From Pseudomonas sp. SJZ079 (GTDB lineage Bacteria; Pseudomonadota; Gammaproteobacteria; Pseudomonadales; Pseudomonadaceae), in the NCBI RefSeq assembly GCF_007993865.1, contig NZ_VIUH01000008.1, positions 94,739 to 158,738 of the forward strand: a DNA stretch of 64,000 nucleotides. Direction: 5' to 3'. Under the pieces are notes generated by a model. It searched no databases. It was not told the origin of the DNA and saw only the letters and a list, made by a program, of their open reading frames with translations. A program made the position numbers and the translations under genes. Shown piece after piece: positions 12,589 through 23,783 of the stretch; within the stretch, counting starts at the first letter, position 1; each line of letters starts with the position of its first letter.

Positions 12589-13642
12589 GTTGGACCGTTA
12601 CATCGGAGCCCAGGTGATTGTTGCGATTCTCGGGGTGTTGGGGGTTATCGTCGGCTTGGCCCTGCTGTTTGCTTTTATCGATGAGCTGGCGGATGTCGAG
12701 GGCAATTACGGCTTGCAGCAGGCTGCCTGGTACGTGCTTTTGACCTTGCCGCGACGGGTCTACGAGATGTTGCCGATGGCGGCCTTGATCGGCTGTTTGA
12801 TCGGTTTGGGTGGCTTGGCCAGCAGTAGCGAGCTGACGGTCATGCGCGCCGCTGGTGTGTCGATCGGGCGGATCGTTTGGGCGGTGATGAAGCCAATGCT
12901 GGTGCTGGTGTTGGCTGGCATCCTGATTGGTGAATACCTGGCGCCCTGGAGCGAAAATCTAGCCCAGTCCAACCGTGCCATGGCGCAAGGCGGTGGTGAG
13001 GCGCAGAGCGCCAAGCGCGGGTTGTGGCATCGTCAGGGGGATGAGTTCGTACATATCAACGCAGTGCAACCTAACGGTGTGCTGTACGGTGTGACGCGTT
13101 ATCGCTTCGATGATCAGCGCCGCCTGCAGTCTTCCAGCTTCGCGCGGCGCGCCTTGTATCAGGGTGATCACTGGCAGCTGGAAAATGTTGCAACCACTAA
13201 CTTCCTGGGTCGCAGTACTGAGGTAGTCAAGGCAGTCAGTGAGCGTTGGGAGGTCGAGTTGAACCCGCAACTGCTCGGCACCGTGGTGTTGGAGCCGGAT
13301 GCGTTGTCGGTCACCGGGCTTTGGCGCTATATCCACTATCTGGCGGAGCAGGGCTTGAATAACGGTCAGTATTGGCTGGCATTCTGGACCAAGGTGCTGC
13401 AGCCCGTGGTGACTGCGGCGCTGGTGCTGATGGCGATTTCCTTTATCTTCGGGCCGCTGCGTTCGGTGACGCTTGGGCAGCGTGTGTTCACTGGGGTGTT
13501 GGTGGGCTTCGTGTTCAGTATTGCCCAGGATCTGCTCGGGCCATCCAGCCTGGTGTTCGGCTTCTCGCCGCTGCTCGCCGTGCTGATTCCTGCGGCTATT
13601 TGTGCGTTAGCGGGCGTAGGGTTGTTACGTCGCGCGGGGTAA
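12581..13642 (+). CDS. lptG: LPS export system permease LptG
   Basis: Partner of LptF in the LPS extractor. About 353 aa from the GTG at 12581 (MVRLDRYIGAQVIVAIL), preceded by CAGGAGGTGG; the frame continues upstream to 12560 but within the end of lptF. It shows the same six-segment layout with a periplasmic domain between (about residues 125-260: SARRALYQGDHW-type beta strands). The C-terminal segments include FGPLRSVTLGQRVFTGVLVGF. A GC-rich inverted repeat follows the stop. It is convergent with the RDD gene. Confidence 0.95.
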   Translation: MVRLDRYIGAQVIVAILGVLGVIVGLALLFAFIDELADVEGNYGLQQAAWYVLLTLPRRVYEMLPMAALIGCLIGLGGLASSSELTVMRAAGVSIGRIVWAVMKPMLVLVLAGILIGEYLAPWSENLAQSNRAMAQGGGEAQSAKRGLWHRQGDEFVHINAVQPNGVLYGVTRYRFDDQRRLQSSSFARRALYQGDHWQLENVATTNFLGRSTEVVKAVSERWEVELNPQLLGTVVLEPDALSVTGLWRYIHYLAEQGLNNGQYWLAFWTKVLQPVVTAALVLMAISFIFGPLRSVTLGQRVFTGVLVGFVFSIAQDLLGPSSLVFGFSPLLAVLIPAAICALAGVGLLRRAG

Positions 13643-13660
13643 GCGGGAAGGTGTTTGAGG

Positions 13661-13690
13661 GGGCCGGCTAACTGCCGGCTCTTTCGTTTG
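13661..13690 (+). terminator. Candidate lptG terminator
   Basis: Stem GCCGGC (13663-13668) pairing with GCCGGC (13674-13679), loop TAACT, followed by TCTTTCGTTT. The U-tract is weak. It lies between convergent lptG and the RDD gene and could serve both. Confidence 0.5.
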
Positions 13691-13694
13691 CGGG

Positions 13695-14189
13695 TTATTT
13701 TTTGTGAGTGTGCTTGGGTAGCTGCACGGTGCGGCTGTCGGAATAAATGTCGTGCCAGCTGCGGCTTTCCTTATCCCAAAGCACCCAGAGAAAGCCCAGG
13801 CCTAGCAGCAGCCAGGAAGCCATGGCAACTACGAAGCGCAGGAGTGCTTGCCATAGGCTGATGGCGGTGCCATCGGTATTCTGGATGCGTACGCCCCAGA
13901 CCTGCATGCCTAGCGTCTGGCCGTTATGCGTCCAGAATTTGCTGAAGAAGCCGAATAGGCTGAGCAGCAACAGGCTGGATAGGAGGGGGTCGCCATCCAG
14001 TGCGCCGGAATCCGACAGTTGCTTGAGCTGCGCTTCGCCGTAAAAACCCATGAGGGCCAGCTTATAGCTGAAGGTCACGACAATGAGCAGGGCCAGGCAG
14101 AGTAATAAATCGTAGAACATGGCGGCAAGCCGGCGGGGCAGGCCTGCTGCAGGAAAGTCACCCTGGGGACGCAGTAGATGTTTCGGCAT
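13695..14189 (-). CDS. RDD family membrane protein
   Basis: About 164 aa from the ATG at 14189 (MPKHLLRPQGDFPAAGLPRRLAAMFYD). The Arg-x-x-Ala-x-x-x-Asp pattern in the first helix (RRLAAMFYDLLLCLALLIV), a second helix followed by HNGQTLGMQVWGVRI, and a third helix (RFVVAMASWLLLGLGFLWVLW) are the RDD layout. The family has no single known role. In-frame upstream starts at 14216 and 14243 exist but have no better ribosome site. It lies directly downstream of lptG in convergent orientation, as in other pseudomonads. Confidence 0.8.
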   Translation of the reverse strand: MPKHLLRPQGDFPAAGLPRRLAAMFYDLLLCLALLIVVTFSYKLALMGFYGEAQLKQLSDSGALDGDPLLSSLLLLSLFGFFSKFWTHNGQTLGMQVWGVRIQNTDGTAISLWQALLRFVVAMASWLLLGLGFLWVLWDKESRSWHDIYSDSRTVQLPKHTHKK

Positions 14190-14253
14190 GGCGGGCTCGA
14201 TAGCGGTAAGGCTCATAAGGCTTGTGGCTGCGAGTAGCGGCAATCATAGGCAT

Positions 14254-14287
14254 AAAAAAACCCCTGATGTCGCCATCAGGGGTTTTT
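14254..14287 (-). terminator. Bidirectional terminator after the cold-shock gene
   Basis: Stem CCCCTGATG (14261-14269) pairing with CATCAGGGG (14274-14282), loop TCGC, flanked by seven A on one side and five T on the other. It is active-looking on both strands. It ends the minus-strand cold-shock transcript just before the RDD gene. Confidence 0.9.
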
Positions 14288-14299
14288 CAGGGAAGCGGC

Positions 14300-14512
14300 T
14301 TATTCCTGGACTTGAACCTGGTCAGCCTGCATGCCTTTTTGACCTTGCACAGCTACGAAGCTGACTTTCTGGCCTTCTTTCAGGCTCTTGAAGCCGTTGC
14401 CTTCGATTGCGCGGAAGTGCACGAACAGATCCGGACCGCTTTCGGGAGTGATAAAACCAAAACCTTTCTCGTCGTTAAACCACTTGACGGTACCGTTCTG
14501 ACGATTCGACAT
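14300..14512 (-). CDS. Cold-shock family RNA/DNA-binding protein (CspA-like)
   Basis: 70 aa, one OB-fold cold-shock domain. Both nucleic-acid-binding motifs are present: KGFGFI (RNP1, about residues 16-21) and LFVHF (RNP2, about 29-33). Such proteins melt RNA secondary structure or act as general chaperones; whether this one is cold-induced cannot be told. It has a good ribosome site, AAGGAAAT, 6 nt before the ATG, and a long upstream region without ORFs. It has its own terminator, so it is a monocistronic gene. Confidence 0.93.
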   Translation of the reverse strand: MSNRQNGTVKWFNDEKGFGFITPESGPDLFVHFRAIEGNGFKSLKEGQKVSFVAVQGQKGMQADQVQVQE

Positions 14513-14848
14513 GTCTTATTTCCTTGAAACTATAGTTAATGACAGCCTCTAAAAAGTAGAGGACTGAGACTGGTTGCAAAGAGTAATAGAAGTCGAGCGG
14601 GATGTAGCGGATCTGAAGGATCTACTGCACCAGGTCACGATTCAAAGCGACCCATGCAAACACAGTTCAATTACTCTACGCTAACTCCCAGGCAAATGCC
14701 AACCCCCGTACCGCGCTAGTGAAGCGCCTGATACCGGCTGTTTAATGGGCTGTAGTGCAGGTTTGAATCTGTGCTTGATCGTGCAGTAGCTGCAGCTTAA
14801 GCGGGTATTGCGCGTTGCTTGGTGTGAGCCAAACAACTGAAAGGATTA
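14513..14848. other. 336-nt gap: 5' leader of the cold-shock gene, no ORF
   Basis: No credible coding region. On the minus strand it holds the ribosome site of the cold-shock gene (14518-14525) and a small hairpin, 6-bp stem 14546-14551/14557-14562. A long structured 5' leader is typical for cold-shock mRNAs. I could not assign a promoter with confidence, and see nothing else in it. Confidence 0.5.
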
Positions 14849-14933
14849 TGGTGCCCCGGGGGAGACTCGAACTCCCACTTCTTTCGAAAACGGATTTTGA
14901 ATCCGCCGCGTCTACCGGTTCCGCCACCGGGGC
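14849..14933 (-). tRNA. tRNA-Leu (anticodon CAA)
   Basis: 85 nt on the minus strand with CCA encoded. Acceptor stem GCCCCGG pairs with CCGGGGC. The D-arm contains GGTAGACGC, and the anticodon stem-loop is CGGA-TTCAAAA-TCCG giving CAA. The long variable arm expected of a class II tRNA is present, as is the T-arm GGGAGTTCGAGTCTCCC. It decodes UUG. Confidence 0.96.
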
Positions 14934-15046
14934 ACAATGGCGGCGAAGTATAGGGAGGCCTTTGTCCTTGGTCAATCCACTTTCGTGGTCAAAATCAGCT
15001 ATTTCCGGTAAGCTTTTGCGCCCTGCTATATGACCTCCCTCATCCC

Positions 15047-17226
<2,180 letters not shown>

Positions 17227-17265
17227 TAAATCAACGTTTTAAGACCTGTCTAACTGGAGTGTTAA

Positions 17266-17598
17266 ATGAGCTTTTTGATTCCCGCCGCTTACGCCGAAAC
17301 CGCTCCCGCCGCTGGCCCTGTCGGTAGTGGCTTCGAGTGGGTGTTTCTGGTTGGCTTTCTGGTCATTTTCTACCTGATGATCTGGCGCCCGCAGGCCAAG
17401 CGTGCCAAAGAGCACAAGAACCTGATCGGCAACCTGCAGAAGGGTGAAGAGGTGGTGACCACGGGTGGTATCGCCGGCAAAGTGATCAAGGTTTCCGATG
17501 ACTTCGTGGTGATCGAAGTATCCGATACCGTTGAGTTGAAAATTCAGAAAGTGGCCATCGCTGCCACCCTGCCGAAGGGCACGCTGAAAGCCATCTAA
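17266..17598 (+). CDS. yajC: Preprotein translocase accessory subunit YajC
   Basis: 110 aa. Small inner-membrane protein of the SecDF-YajC complex that assists the SecYEG translocon. It has one membrane segment (about residues 24-43, EWVFLVGFLVIFYLMIWRP), then a basic cytoplasmic part (QAKRAKEHKNLI), then the conserved GEEVVTTGGIAGKV and SDTVELKIQKVAIA. A clear TGGAG precedes the ATG. It lies upstream of secD. Confidence 0.95.
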   Translation: MSFLIPAAYAETAPAAGPVGSGFEWVFLVGFLVIFYLMIWRPQAKRAKEHKNLIGNLQKGEEVVTTGGIAGKVIKVSDDFVVIEVSDTVELKIQKVAIAATLPKGTLKAI

Positions 17599-17620
17599 GT
17601 TTCACACCTTTACCATTCGA

Positions 17621-17641
17621 CGGGGCGCTTCATGCGCCCCG
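17621..17641 (+). other. Stem-loop between yajC and secD
   Basis: An 8-bp GC-rich perfect stem, CGGGGCGC (17621-17628) with GCGCCCCG (17634-17641), loop TTCAT. No U-tract follows, so it is more likely an mRNA-processing or stability element, or a partial attenuator, than a terminator. Confidence 0.45.
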
Positions 17642-17660
17642 CGTCATAACGGGCGGCGTC

Positions 17661-19529
17661 ATGCTCAATAAATTTCCCCTCTGGAAGTACCTGCTTATCG
17701 CGGCCGTGCTGGCGATTGGCTTTCTTTATTCCGCGCCAAATCTTTATCCAGATGATCCGGCAATCCAAATCAGCGGCAACAGCACGGCCATGCGGGTCGA
17801 GCAAGCTGATCTTGAACGTGCCAGTCACGCGCTGAGCGAGGCGGGTATCGCGGTCAAGGCGACGAGCCTGGCGAAGCAGGGCAAGGGCGGCTTGCTGCGT
17901 CTGGTAAAGCAAGAAGACCAGCTGCCGGCCAAGGATGTTGTGCGCAAGGCGCTGGGCGAGGATTTCGTGGTCGCGCTGAACCTGGCGCAGACCACACCCG
18001 ATTGGTTGCGTAACCTCGGCGCCAGTCCGATGAAAATGGGTCTGGACTTGTCGGGTGGTGTGCACTTCCTTATGGAAGTGGACATGGATAAGGCGCTCGA
18101 TGCGCGGCGCAAGGTGTATGAAGGCGAAGTGAAGAGCCTGCTGCGCAAAGAGCGCGTGCGCTACCGCAGTTTGCCTGAGCTCAACGGTGCGATTCAGTTG
18201 GGTTTCACCGATGAGGCGACGCTGGAAAAGGCGCAGCGCTTGATCCGCAAGGATTTCAACGATTTCGAGCTGACCTCGGCTGAGCGCAGTGGTTTGCAGG
18301 TCCTGCGTTTGACGCTGACTCAAGCCAAGCTCGTGGAGATTCGCGAATACTCGATCAAGCAGAACCTGACCACGGTGCGTAACCGGGTCAACGAGCTGGG
18401 TGTGGCTGAGCCGCTGGTTCAGCGTCAGGGTGCTAACCGCATCGTGGTGGAACTGCCGGGTGTGCAAGATACCGCCGAAGCCAAGCGTATTCTTGGCAAG
18501 ACGGCCAACCTCGAATTCCGTCTGGAAGCTGAGCTAGACGCTTCGAGAGCCTCTACCGAAACCTTTGAGTTTCGTACGGAAGGTCGGCCGCCGGTACAGT
18601 TGCAGCGCGAGCTGATCATCACCGGTGACCAGGTCACCGATGCCCAGGCGAGCTTCGACGAAAATGGTCGGCCCCAGGTCAATATTCGTCTGGACGGCCA
18701 TGGTGGCGACCTGATGAACCGGGCGACGCGCAATAATGTTGGGCGCAGCATGGCGGTTATCTTCATCGAGCAGAAGCCGATGACCCGCTATGTTCGTCAG
18801 GTGGTTGATGGGGTCGAGAAAGAAGTCGGAATCCCGAGCTTCGTCGAAGAGAAGAAGATCATCAGTCTGGCGACCATCCAGTCGCCGCTTGGCAGTCAGT
18901 TCCGCATTACCGGTCTGGATGGGCAGGGTGAATCGTCGGAGTTGGCCCTGCTGTTGCGTGCCGGTGGTCTGGCGGCGCCGATGTATTTCGCCGAAGAGCG
19001 CACTATCGGCCCGAGCCTGGGCGCTGACAACATCGCCAAAGGTGTTGAGGCGTCCTTGTGGGGCATGTTGTTCGTCTCGCTGTTCATCATCGCCATCTAC
19101 CGCTTCTTCGGGGTGCTGGCGACCATCGCCCTGGGCTTCAACATGGTGTTGCTGCTGGCGCTGATGTCGCTGTTGAGTGCGACCCTGACCCTGCCCGGGA
19201 TCGCCGGTATCGTCCTGACCATGGGGATGGCGGTGGATGCCAACGTGCTGATCTTCTCGCGCATTCGTGAGGAAATCGCCAATGGCATGTCGGTGCAGCG
19301 CGCCATTCATGAGGGGTTCGATCGGGCCTATTCGGCGATTATCGACGCCAACCTGACCACCTTGTTGGTCGGCGGCATTCTCTTCGCGATGGGTACGGGG
19401 CCGGTCAAGGGCTTCGCGGTGACTTTGTCCCTGGGCATTCTCACCTCGATGTTCACCGCCATTCTGGTGACGCGTGCCATGGTCAACCTGACCTGCGGCG
19501 GGCGTGACTTCAAGAAGTTGTGGGTTTAA
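17661..19529 (+). CDS. secD: Protein translocase subunit SecD
   Basis: RND-type subunit that uses the proton gradient to complete protein translocation on the periplasmic side. 622 aa. It has one N-terminal membrane helix (residues about 8-27), a large periplasmic P1 domain with the signature MGLDLSGGVHFLMEVD, and five C-terminal helices. These include MGMAVDANVLIFSRIREEI and ANLTTLLVGGILF, the proton-relay region. It is followed by secF after 9 nt. Confidence 0.97.
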   Translation: MLNKFPLWKYLLIAAVLAIGFLYSAPNLYPDDPAIQISGNSTAMRVEQADLERASHALSEAGIAVKATSLAKQGKGGLLRLVKQEDQLPAKDVVRKALGEDFVVALNLAQTTPDWLRNLGASPMKMGLDLSGGVHFLMEVDMDKALDARRKVYEGEVKSLLRKERVRYRSLPELNGAIQLGFTDEATLEKAQRLIRKDFNDFELTSAERSGLQVLRLTLTQAKLVEIREYSIKQNLTTVRNRVNELGVAEPLVQRQGANRIVVELPGVQDTAEAKRILGKTANLEFRLEAELDASRASTETFEFRTEGRPPVQLQRELIITGDQVTDAQASFDENGRPQVNIRLDGHGGDLMNRATRNNVGRSMAVIFIEQKPMTRYVRQVVDGVEKEVGIPSFVEEKKIISLATIQSPLGSQFRITGLDGQGESSELALLLRAGGLAAPMYFAEERTIGPSLGADNIAKGVEASLWGMLFVSLFIIAIYRFFGVLATIALGFNMVLLLALMSLLSATLTLPGIAGIVLTMGMAVDANVLIFSRIREEIANGMSVQRAIHEGFDRAYSAIIDANLTTLLVGGILFAMGTGPVKGFAVTLSLGILTSMFTAILVTRAMVNLTCGGRDFKKLWV

Positions 19530-19538
19530 GGGGCTGAG

Positions 19539-20444
19539 ATGAATCGTACGATCAACTTCATGGGGGCGCGCAATATTGCGTTCGCCTTCACGCTGTTCCT
19601 GACCCTGCTGGCGTTGGGTAGCTGGTTTTTCAATGGTTTGAATTACGGCCTGGACTTTACCGGCGGCACTCAGATCGAGTTGGGTTACGAGCAGCCGGCC
19701 GACCTCGGCAATATTCGTCAACAGCTTGCTGGTGCCGGTTTTGCCGATGCCGTGGTGCAGAGCTTTGGGGCGACCACCGATGTGGTGGTGCGCATGCAGG
19801 GCGATGATCCCGATCTGGGCAATAAGGTCGCTGCAGCGTTGCGGCAGTCGGGTGATCACCTTGAGGTGCGCAAGGTCGAGTTTGTCGGCCCTCAGGTTGG
19901 TGAGGAGCTACGCGATCAGGGCGGTATCGGCATGCTCTTGGCGCTCGGCGGAATCATGCTCTACTTGGCCTTCCGCTTTCAGTGGAAATTTGCCGTGGGC
20001 GCCATCGTGTCTTTGGTGCATGACGTTGTGGTGACGCTGGGTATCCTGTCGTTCTTCCAGGTTACCTTCGATCTGACTGTGCTGGCGGCGATACTGGCAA
20101 TTATCGGCTACTCGTTGAACGACACCATCGTGGTGTTTGACCGCGTGCGCGAGAATTTCCGTGTGCTGCGCAAGGCTAGCTTGATCGAAAACATCAATAT
20201 TTCCACCACGCAGACCCTGTTGCGCACCTTGGCCACCTCGATTTCCACGCTGTTGGCGATCGCGGCCTTGTTGGTGTTTGCGGGCGATAACCTGTTTGGT
20301 TTCTCCATTGCGCTGTTTATTGGTGTATTTGCCGGTACCTATTCGTCGGTCTACATCGCCAACGTGGTACTGGTGTGGCTCAGCCTGACTGTCGAGGATC
20401 TGATTCCACCGGTGGTGGCCGAAGAGGTCGATGAGCGTCCTTGA
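19539..20444 (+). CDS. secF: Protein translocase subunit SecF
   Basis: 301 aa. Forms the SecDF complex with SecD. Signature motifs are NGLNYGLDFTGGTQIELGY after the first membrane helix, GYSLNDTIVVFDRVRENF (transmembrane 4 proton-relay region) and the typical C-terminal helices (DNLFGFSIALFIGVFAGTYSSVYIA). It ends the tgt-yajC-secDF operon. 127 nt with no evident terminator separate it from the next gene. Confidence 0.97.
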   Translation: MNRTINFMGARNIAFAFTLFLTLLALGSWFFNGLNYGLDFTGGTQIELGYEQPADLGNIRQQLAGAGFADAVVQSFGATTDVVVRMQGDDPDLGNKVAAALRQSGDHLEVRKVEFVGPQVGEELRDQGGIGMLLALGGIMLYLAFRFQWKFAVGAIVSLVHDVVVTLGILSFFQVTFDLTVLAAILAIIGYSLNDTIVVFDRVRENFRVLRKASLIENINISTTQTLLRTLATSISTLLAIAALLVFAGDNLFGFSIALFIGVFAGTYSSVYIANVVLVWLSLTVEDLIPPVVAEEVDERP

Positions 20445-20571
20445 GGTTTCAGCTTCTCTCGCAGTGAGTGCTGTGCGGCTCATGGGGGTGGAACTTGCTG
20501 TGAGTCACGAGAGTCGAAGGCTGGAACAAAAGGCGTAATTCGCCACTTAGCGTGAAGGTCAGGAGATTGTC

Positions 20572-21108
20572 ATGAACAAATCAATGCTCGTTGGTGCGGT
20601 GCTGGGTGCGGTGGGTGTCACTGCAGGTGGTGCTGTTGCAACTTACAACCTGGTAAGTGGCCCTGAGTATGCGGAAGTTCTTGCTGTGCAGCCGGTCAAG
20701 GAAACCATCAAGACTCCGCGAGAAGTGTGCAAGGACGTCGCTGTGACCCGACAGAGACCGGTCAAGGATCAGCATAAAATTGCCGGTACGGCGATCGGTG
20801 CGGTGGTTGGTGGGTTGCTTGGCAATCAGGTAGGTGGTGGCACCGGTAAAAAGATCGCCACGGTGGCTGGCGCGGTCGGCGGCGGTTATGCCGGCAACAA
20901 GGTGCAGGGCAGTATGCAGGCCAATGATACCTACACCACTACGGAAACCCGCTGCAACACCGTCACCGACACCAGTGACAAGTTGGTTGGTTACGACGTG
21001 AAGTATCAATTGGACGGCAAGGTCGCTCAGGTGCGCATGCAGCGTGATCCGGGCGCTCGGATCCCAGTCAAAGATGGTCAGTTGGTGCTGGTCGAAACAG
21101 CTCAGTAA
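20572..21108 (+). CDS. Glycine-zipper 2TM domain protein (17-kDa antigen-like)
   Basis: 178 aa. An N-terminal hydrophobic signal or anchor (MLVGAVLGAVGVTAGGAVATYN, no lipobox) is followed by conserved residues PREVCKDVAVTRQRPVKDQHK. Next comes a glycine zipper (GTAIGAVVGGLLGNQVGGG, then VAGAVGGGYAGNKVQG), then CNTVTD and a C-terminal domain with GYDVKYQLDGKVAQVRM. Family members are envelope proteins that may oligomerise through the zipper; function is not established. It has a good ribosome site (AGGAG) and its own strong terminator. Confidence 0.78.
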   Translation: MNKSMLVGAVLGAVGVTAGGAVATYNLVSGPEYAEVLAVQPVKETIKTPREVCKDVAVTRQRPVKDQHKIAGTAIGAVVGGLLGNQVGGGTGKKIATVAGAVGGGYAGNKVQGSMQANDTYTTTETRCNTVTDTSDKLVGYDVKYQLDGKVAQVRMQRDPGARIPVKDGQLVLVETAQ

Positions 21109-21119
21109 AACCAAATAAT

Positions 21120-21147
21120 AAAAAAGCGCCCTGCGGGGCGCTTTTTT
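21120..21147 (+). terminator. Rho-independent terminator
   Basis: Stem GCGCCC (21126-21131) with GGGCGC (21136-21141), loop TGCG, flanked by A6 and T6, so it can work on both strands. It lies 12 nt after the glycine-zipper gene stop. Confidence 0.9.
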
Positions 21148-21155
21148 ATGGGTAT

Positions 21156-21184
21156 AAAAAACCGACACTTGGCCGGTTTTTTTT
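21156..21184 (-). terminator. Second terminator, facing suhB
   Basis: Stem AAAAAACCG (21156-21164) with CGGTTTTTT (21174-21182), loop of 9 nt. It stands between the convergent glycine-zipper and suhB genes, next to the preceding terminator. On the minus strand the stem is followed by TATACCC, so its own U-tract is the A-run inside the stem. Confidence 0.65.
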
Positions 21185-21196
21185 GTGCAGCGCTTT

Positions 21197-22012
21197 TTAT
21201 CGTTTCAGTGACGCAGACAGGTGTGGCTGAATCGCCGTCAGTACAGCCTTGAAGCACTTGGTGTTGCCAGCGACGATTTGACCCTTCTCAAGGAATTCGT
21301 GGCTGCCGCTAAAGTCGCTGACCAGGCCGCCTGCCTCTTGGATCAGCAGGGCGCCGGCGGCCATGTCCCATTCGGATAGACCGAATTCCCAGAAGGCATC
21401 GAAGCGCCCTGCGGCGACATAGGCCAGGTCCAGGCTGGCGGCGCCAGCGCGGCGTACCCCGGCAGTCTGGCCAACCAGGCTGCGGAACATGCCCAGGTAG
21501 TTTTCCAGGTTGTCGAGTTGGCTGTCGCGGAACGGGAAGCCGGTGCCGAGCAGTGCGCCGTCTAGGCTCTTGCGGGTGCTGACGCGCAGGCGGCGGCCGT
21601 TGAGGGCTGCGCCACGACCGCGGCTGGCGGTGAACTCTTCCTGGCGGACCGGGTCGATGATCACGGCATGCTCGAGGCGGCCGCGGTATTTGCAGGCCAG
21701 GCTGACGGCGTAGTGTGGGATGCCGCGGACGAAGTTGGTGGTGCCATCCAGTGGGTCGATGATCCACAGGTAATCTGCGCCATCACCACTGCCTTCGGTC
21801 AGGCCGCTTTCTTCGCCGAGAAAGCCGTGAGTCGGGTAAGCCTTGCGCAGGGCCTGAATGATCAGATTCTCGGCAGAGCGGTCAATCTCGGTCACGTAAT
21901 CTTTGGCATCTTTCTCGTCGACCGAGATGACGTCCAAGCGTTCGGTAGAGCGGAAGATCATTTCACCGGCGCTACGGGCTGCGCGCAGCGCGATATTCAG
22001 CATGGGCTGCAT
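21197..22012 (-). CDS. suhB: Inositol-1-monophosphatase SuhB
   Basis: 271 aa, Mg2+-dependent Li+-sensitive phosphatase; SuhB also acts in ribosomal RNA antitermination complexes in proteobacteria. Metal-site motifs are intact: GFLGEESG (about residues 63-70), WIIDPLDGTTNFVRGIPH (about 84-101) and SEWDMAAGALLIQEAGG near 218. The C-terminus is normal. It is divergent from trmJ with 137 nt between, the usual arrangement in Pseudomonas. Confidence 0.96.
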   Translation of the reverse strand: MQPMLNIALRAARSAGEMIFRSTERLDVISVDEKDAKDYVTEIDRSAENLIIQALRKAYPTHGFLGEESGLTEGSGDGADYLWIIDPLDGTTNFVRGIPHYAVSLACKYRGRLEHAVIIDPVRQEEFTASRGRGAALNGRRLRVSTRKSLDGALLGTGFPFRDSQLDNLENYLGMFRSLVGQTAGVRRAGAASLDLAYVAAGRFDAFWEFGLSEWDMAAGALLIQEAGGLVSDFSGSHEFLEKGQIVAGNTKCFKAVLTAIQPHLSASLKR

Positions 22013-22149
22013 GGATGTTTCACCTGGGTCGTTAAAGAAAGCCGGCCATTCTAGCAGAAAAGCCTGGCGGATGAAGAGTTGCCTGTGTCTTGCATGGCAT
22101 TAGTGGAAGGGGTTCTGTAAGATTTGTTCCCCCTTTGCTGTCCGTGTGA

Positions 22150-22938
22150 GTGTTGCCGTTGCTGCAAAATATACGAGTGGTTCTGGTCAATACCAGTCAT
22201 CCCGGCAATATCGGTGGGGCTGCGCGCGCCATGAAAAATATGGGTCTGTCGCAACTGGTGCTGGTTGATCCGATGGATTTTCCCAGTGGCGATGCGGTGG
22301 CGCGTGCCTCGGGGGCTACTGATATTCTCGATGCGGCACGGGTGGTCGGCACGCTTGAGGAGGCGCTGGTCGGTTGCAGCCTGGTGCTTGGAACCAGTGC
22401 ACGTGATCGGCGGATTCCTTGGCCGTTGCTCGATCCTCGGGAGTGTGCGGCGGCTGTCTGTGAGCAGGCGCTGCTAGGCGGTGAGGTGGCTTTGGTGTTC
22501 GGCCGAGAATACGCTGGCCTGACCAATGAAGAGCTGCAGCGCTGTCAGTTTCATGTGCACATCCCGACGGATCCCGACTTCAGCTCGTTGAATCTGGCGG
22601 CGGCTGTGCAAGTGCTGGCTTATGAGGTGCGCATGGCCTGGCTGGCGGTGCAGAATATGCCGACCAAGATGGCCAAGCTGGAAACCACGGCGATACAGAG
22701 TTCGCAGCCGGTGACGGCGGATGAAATGGAGTCCTTTTATGTGCACCTTGAGCGCGCCTTGATCGAAATTGATTTTCTCGATCCGGCCAAACCGCGGCAC
22801 TTGATGAGTCGCTTGCGGCGTTTGTATGGGCGCAGCGGCGTCAGCAAGCTGGAAATGAATATCTTGCGTGGCATTTTGACGGAAACCGTCAAGGCTGCGC
22901 GCGGTGAGCACCGAGGGCGGGGGAAGTCTGATGTTTGA
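22150..22938 (+). CDS. trmJ: tRNA (cytidine/uridine-32 2'-O)-methyltransferase TrmJ
   Basis: 262 aa SPOUT-class enzyme that methylates the 2'-OH of nucleotide 32 in tRNAs. The start [28 protein letters not shown] and the knot motifs [14 protein letters not shown] and [22 protein letters not shown] are diagnostic. The start is GTG at 22150 or TTG at 22153; no ATG is available. It overlaps cysE by 8 nt. Confidence 0.94.
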   Translation: MLPLLQNIRVVLVNTSHPGNIGGAARAMKNMGLSQLVLVDPMDFPSGDAVARASGATDILDAARVVGTLEEALVGCSLVLGTSARDRRIPWPLLDPRECAAAVCEQALLGGEVALVFGREYAGLTNEELQRCQFHVHIPTDPDFSSLNLAAAVQVLAYEVRMAWLAVQNMPTKMAKLETTAIQSSQPVTADEMESFYVHLERALIEIDFLDPAKPRHLMSRLRRLYGRSGVSKLEMNILRGILTETVKAARGEHRGRGKSDV

Positions 22939-23710
22939 GCGTATGCAAGAAGATATCCAGAGCGTGTTTCATCGAGATCCGGCTGCGCGCAATACGCTGG
23001 AGGTGGTCACCTGCTACCCGGGTTTGCACGCCGTGTGGTTGCATCGTGTGGCGCATGCGTTGTGGGTGTCCGGCTGGAAGTGGCTGGCGCGGGTGGTGTC
23101 GAATTTTGGGCGTTGGCTGACCGGGATCGAGATCCATCCGGGTGCGAAGATAGGCCGGCGTTTCTTTATCGATCATGGTATGGGGATCGTCATCGGCGAG
23201 ACGGCCGAGATTGGTAATGATGTCACCCTGTATCAGGGGGTGACGCTGGGCGGTACCAGCTGGAATAAGGGTAAGCGCCATCCGACTCTGGAGGATGGTG
23301 TGGTGGTTGGGGCGGGGGCCAAGGTGTTGGGGCCGTTCACCGTGGGTGCGGGCGCCAAGATTGGCTCGAATGCGGTGGTGACCAAGGCGGTGCCAGCAGG
23401 CGCTACGGCAGTCGGTATACCGGGGCGGATTATCGTCAAGGTAGATGATGAGCAGGAAGCCAAGCGGCAGGCGATCGCCGAGAAGTTGGGCTTCGATGCT
23501 TATGGCGTCAGTCAGGACATGCCGGATCCGGTCGCGCGAGCCATCGGCCAGTTGCTCGATCACTTGCATGCAGTGGATGGGCGGCTGGAGGGTATGTGTG
23601 GTGCGCTCAAGGAGCTGGGTAGCGACTATTGCGGCAAGGATCTACCGGCGTTGCGCGATGAGGACTTTGCGTGTGTCGTCAAGGAGCCAGACGGCAAGCC
23701 CGCAGGGTGA
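22931..23710 (+). CDS. cysE: Serine O-acetyltransferase CysE
   Basis: Makes O-acetylserine from serine and acetyl-CoA, the committed step of cysteine synthesis. 259 aa from the ATG at 22931 ([21 protein letters not shown]). It has an N-terminal helical domain, then left-handed beta-helix hexapeptide repeats ([30 protein letters not shown], split by its catalytic [30 protein letters not shown]). Its position just before iscR links cysteine supply with the IscS desulfurase that consumes cysteine. It is translationally coupled to trmJ. Confidence 0.95.
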   Translation: MFERMQEDIQSVFHRDPAARNTLEVVTCYPGLHAVWLHRVAHALWVSGWKWLARVVSNFGRWLTGIEIHPGAKIGRRFFIDHGMGIVIGETAEIGNDVTLYQGVTLGGTSWNKGKRHPTLEDGVVVGAGAKVLGPFTVGAGAKIGSNAVVTKAVPAGATAVGIPGRIIVKVDDEQEAKRQAIAEKLGFDAYGVSQDMPDPVARAIGQLLDHLHAVDGRLEGMCGALKELGSDYCGKDLPALRDEDFACVVKEPDGKPAG

Positions 23711-23758
23711 TGCGGCGGGGTGGGCGTTTTGCTATGCTGCCCACCCTTCGCTGCTGCT

Positions 23759-23783
23759 AATCCCGAGTAAAACGCTAGGTCTT
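23759..23783 (+). promoter_or_regulatory. Candidate upstream type 1 IscR site
   Basis: The 25-nt stretch matches the type 1 IscR consensus (ATASYYGACTRWWWYAGTCRRSTAT) at about 16 of 25 positions by eye. The left half CCCGAGT and the A-rich centre are best preserved. It abuts the better site at 23784, giving a tandem arrangement like that of the E. coli iscR promoter. Confidence 0.55.

Noticed and set aside
18534..19859. Minus-strand ORF of 441 codons opposite secD/secF
   Set aside because: His/Gln/Arg-rich shadow spanning two real genes; no domain.
23718..23746. Terminator after cysE (GGGTGGGC with GCCCACCC)
   Set aside because: The stem is good but has a 13-nt loop and no U-tract, so termination is doubtful; it may only be a pause or stability element.
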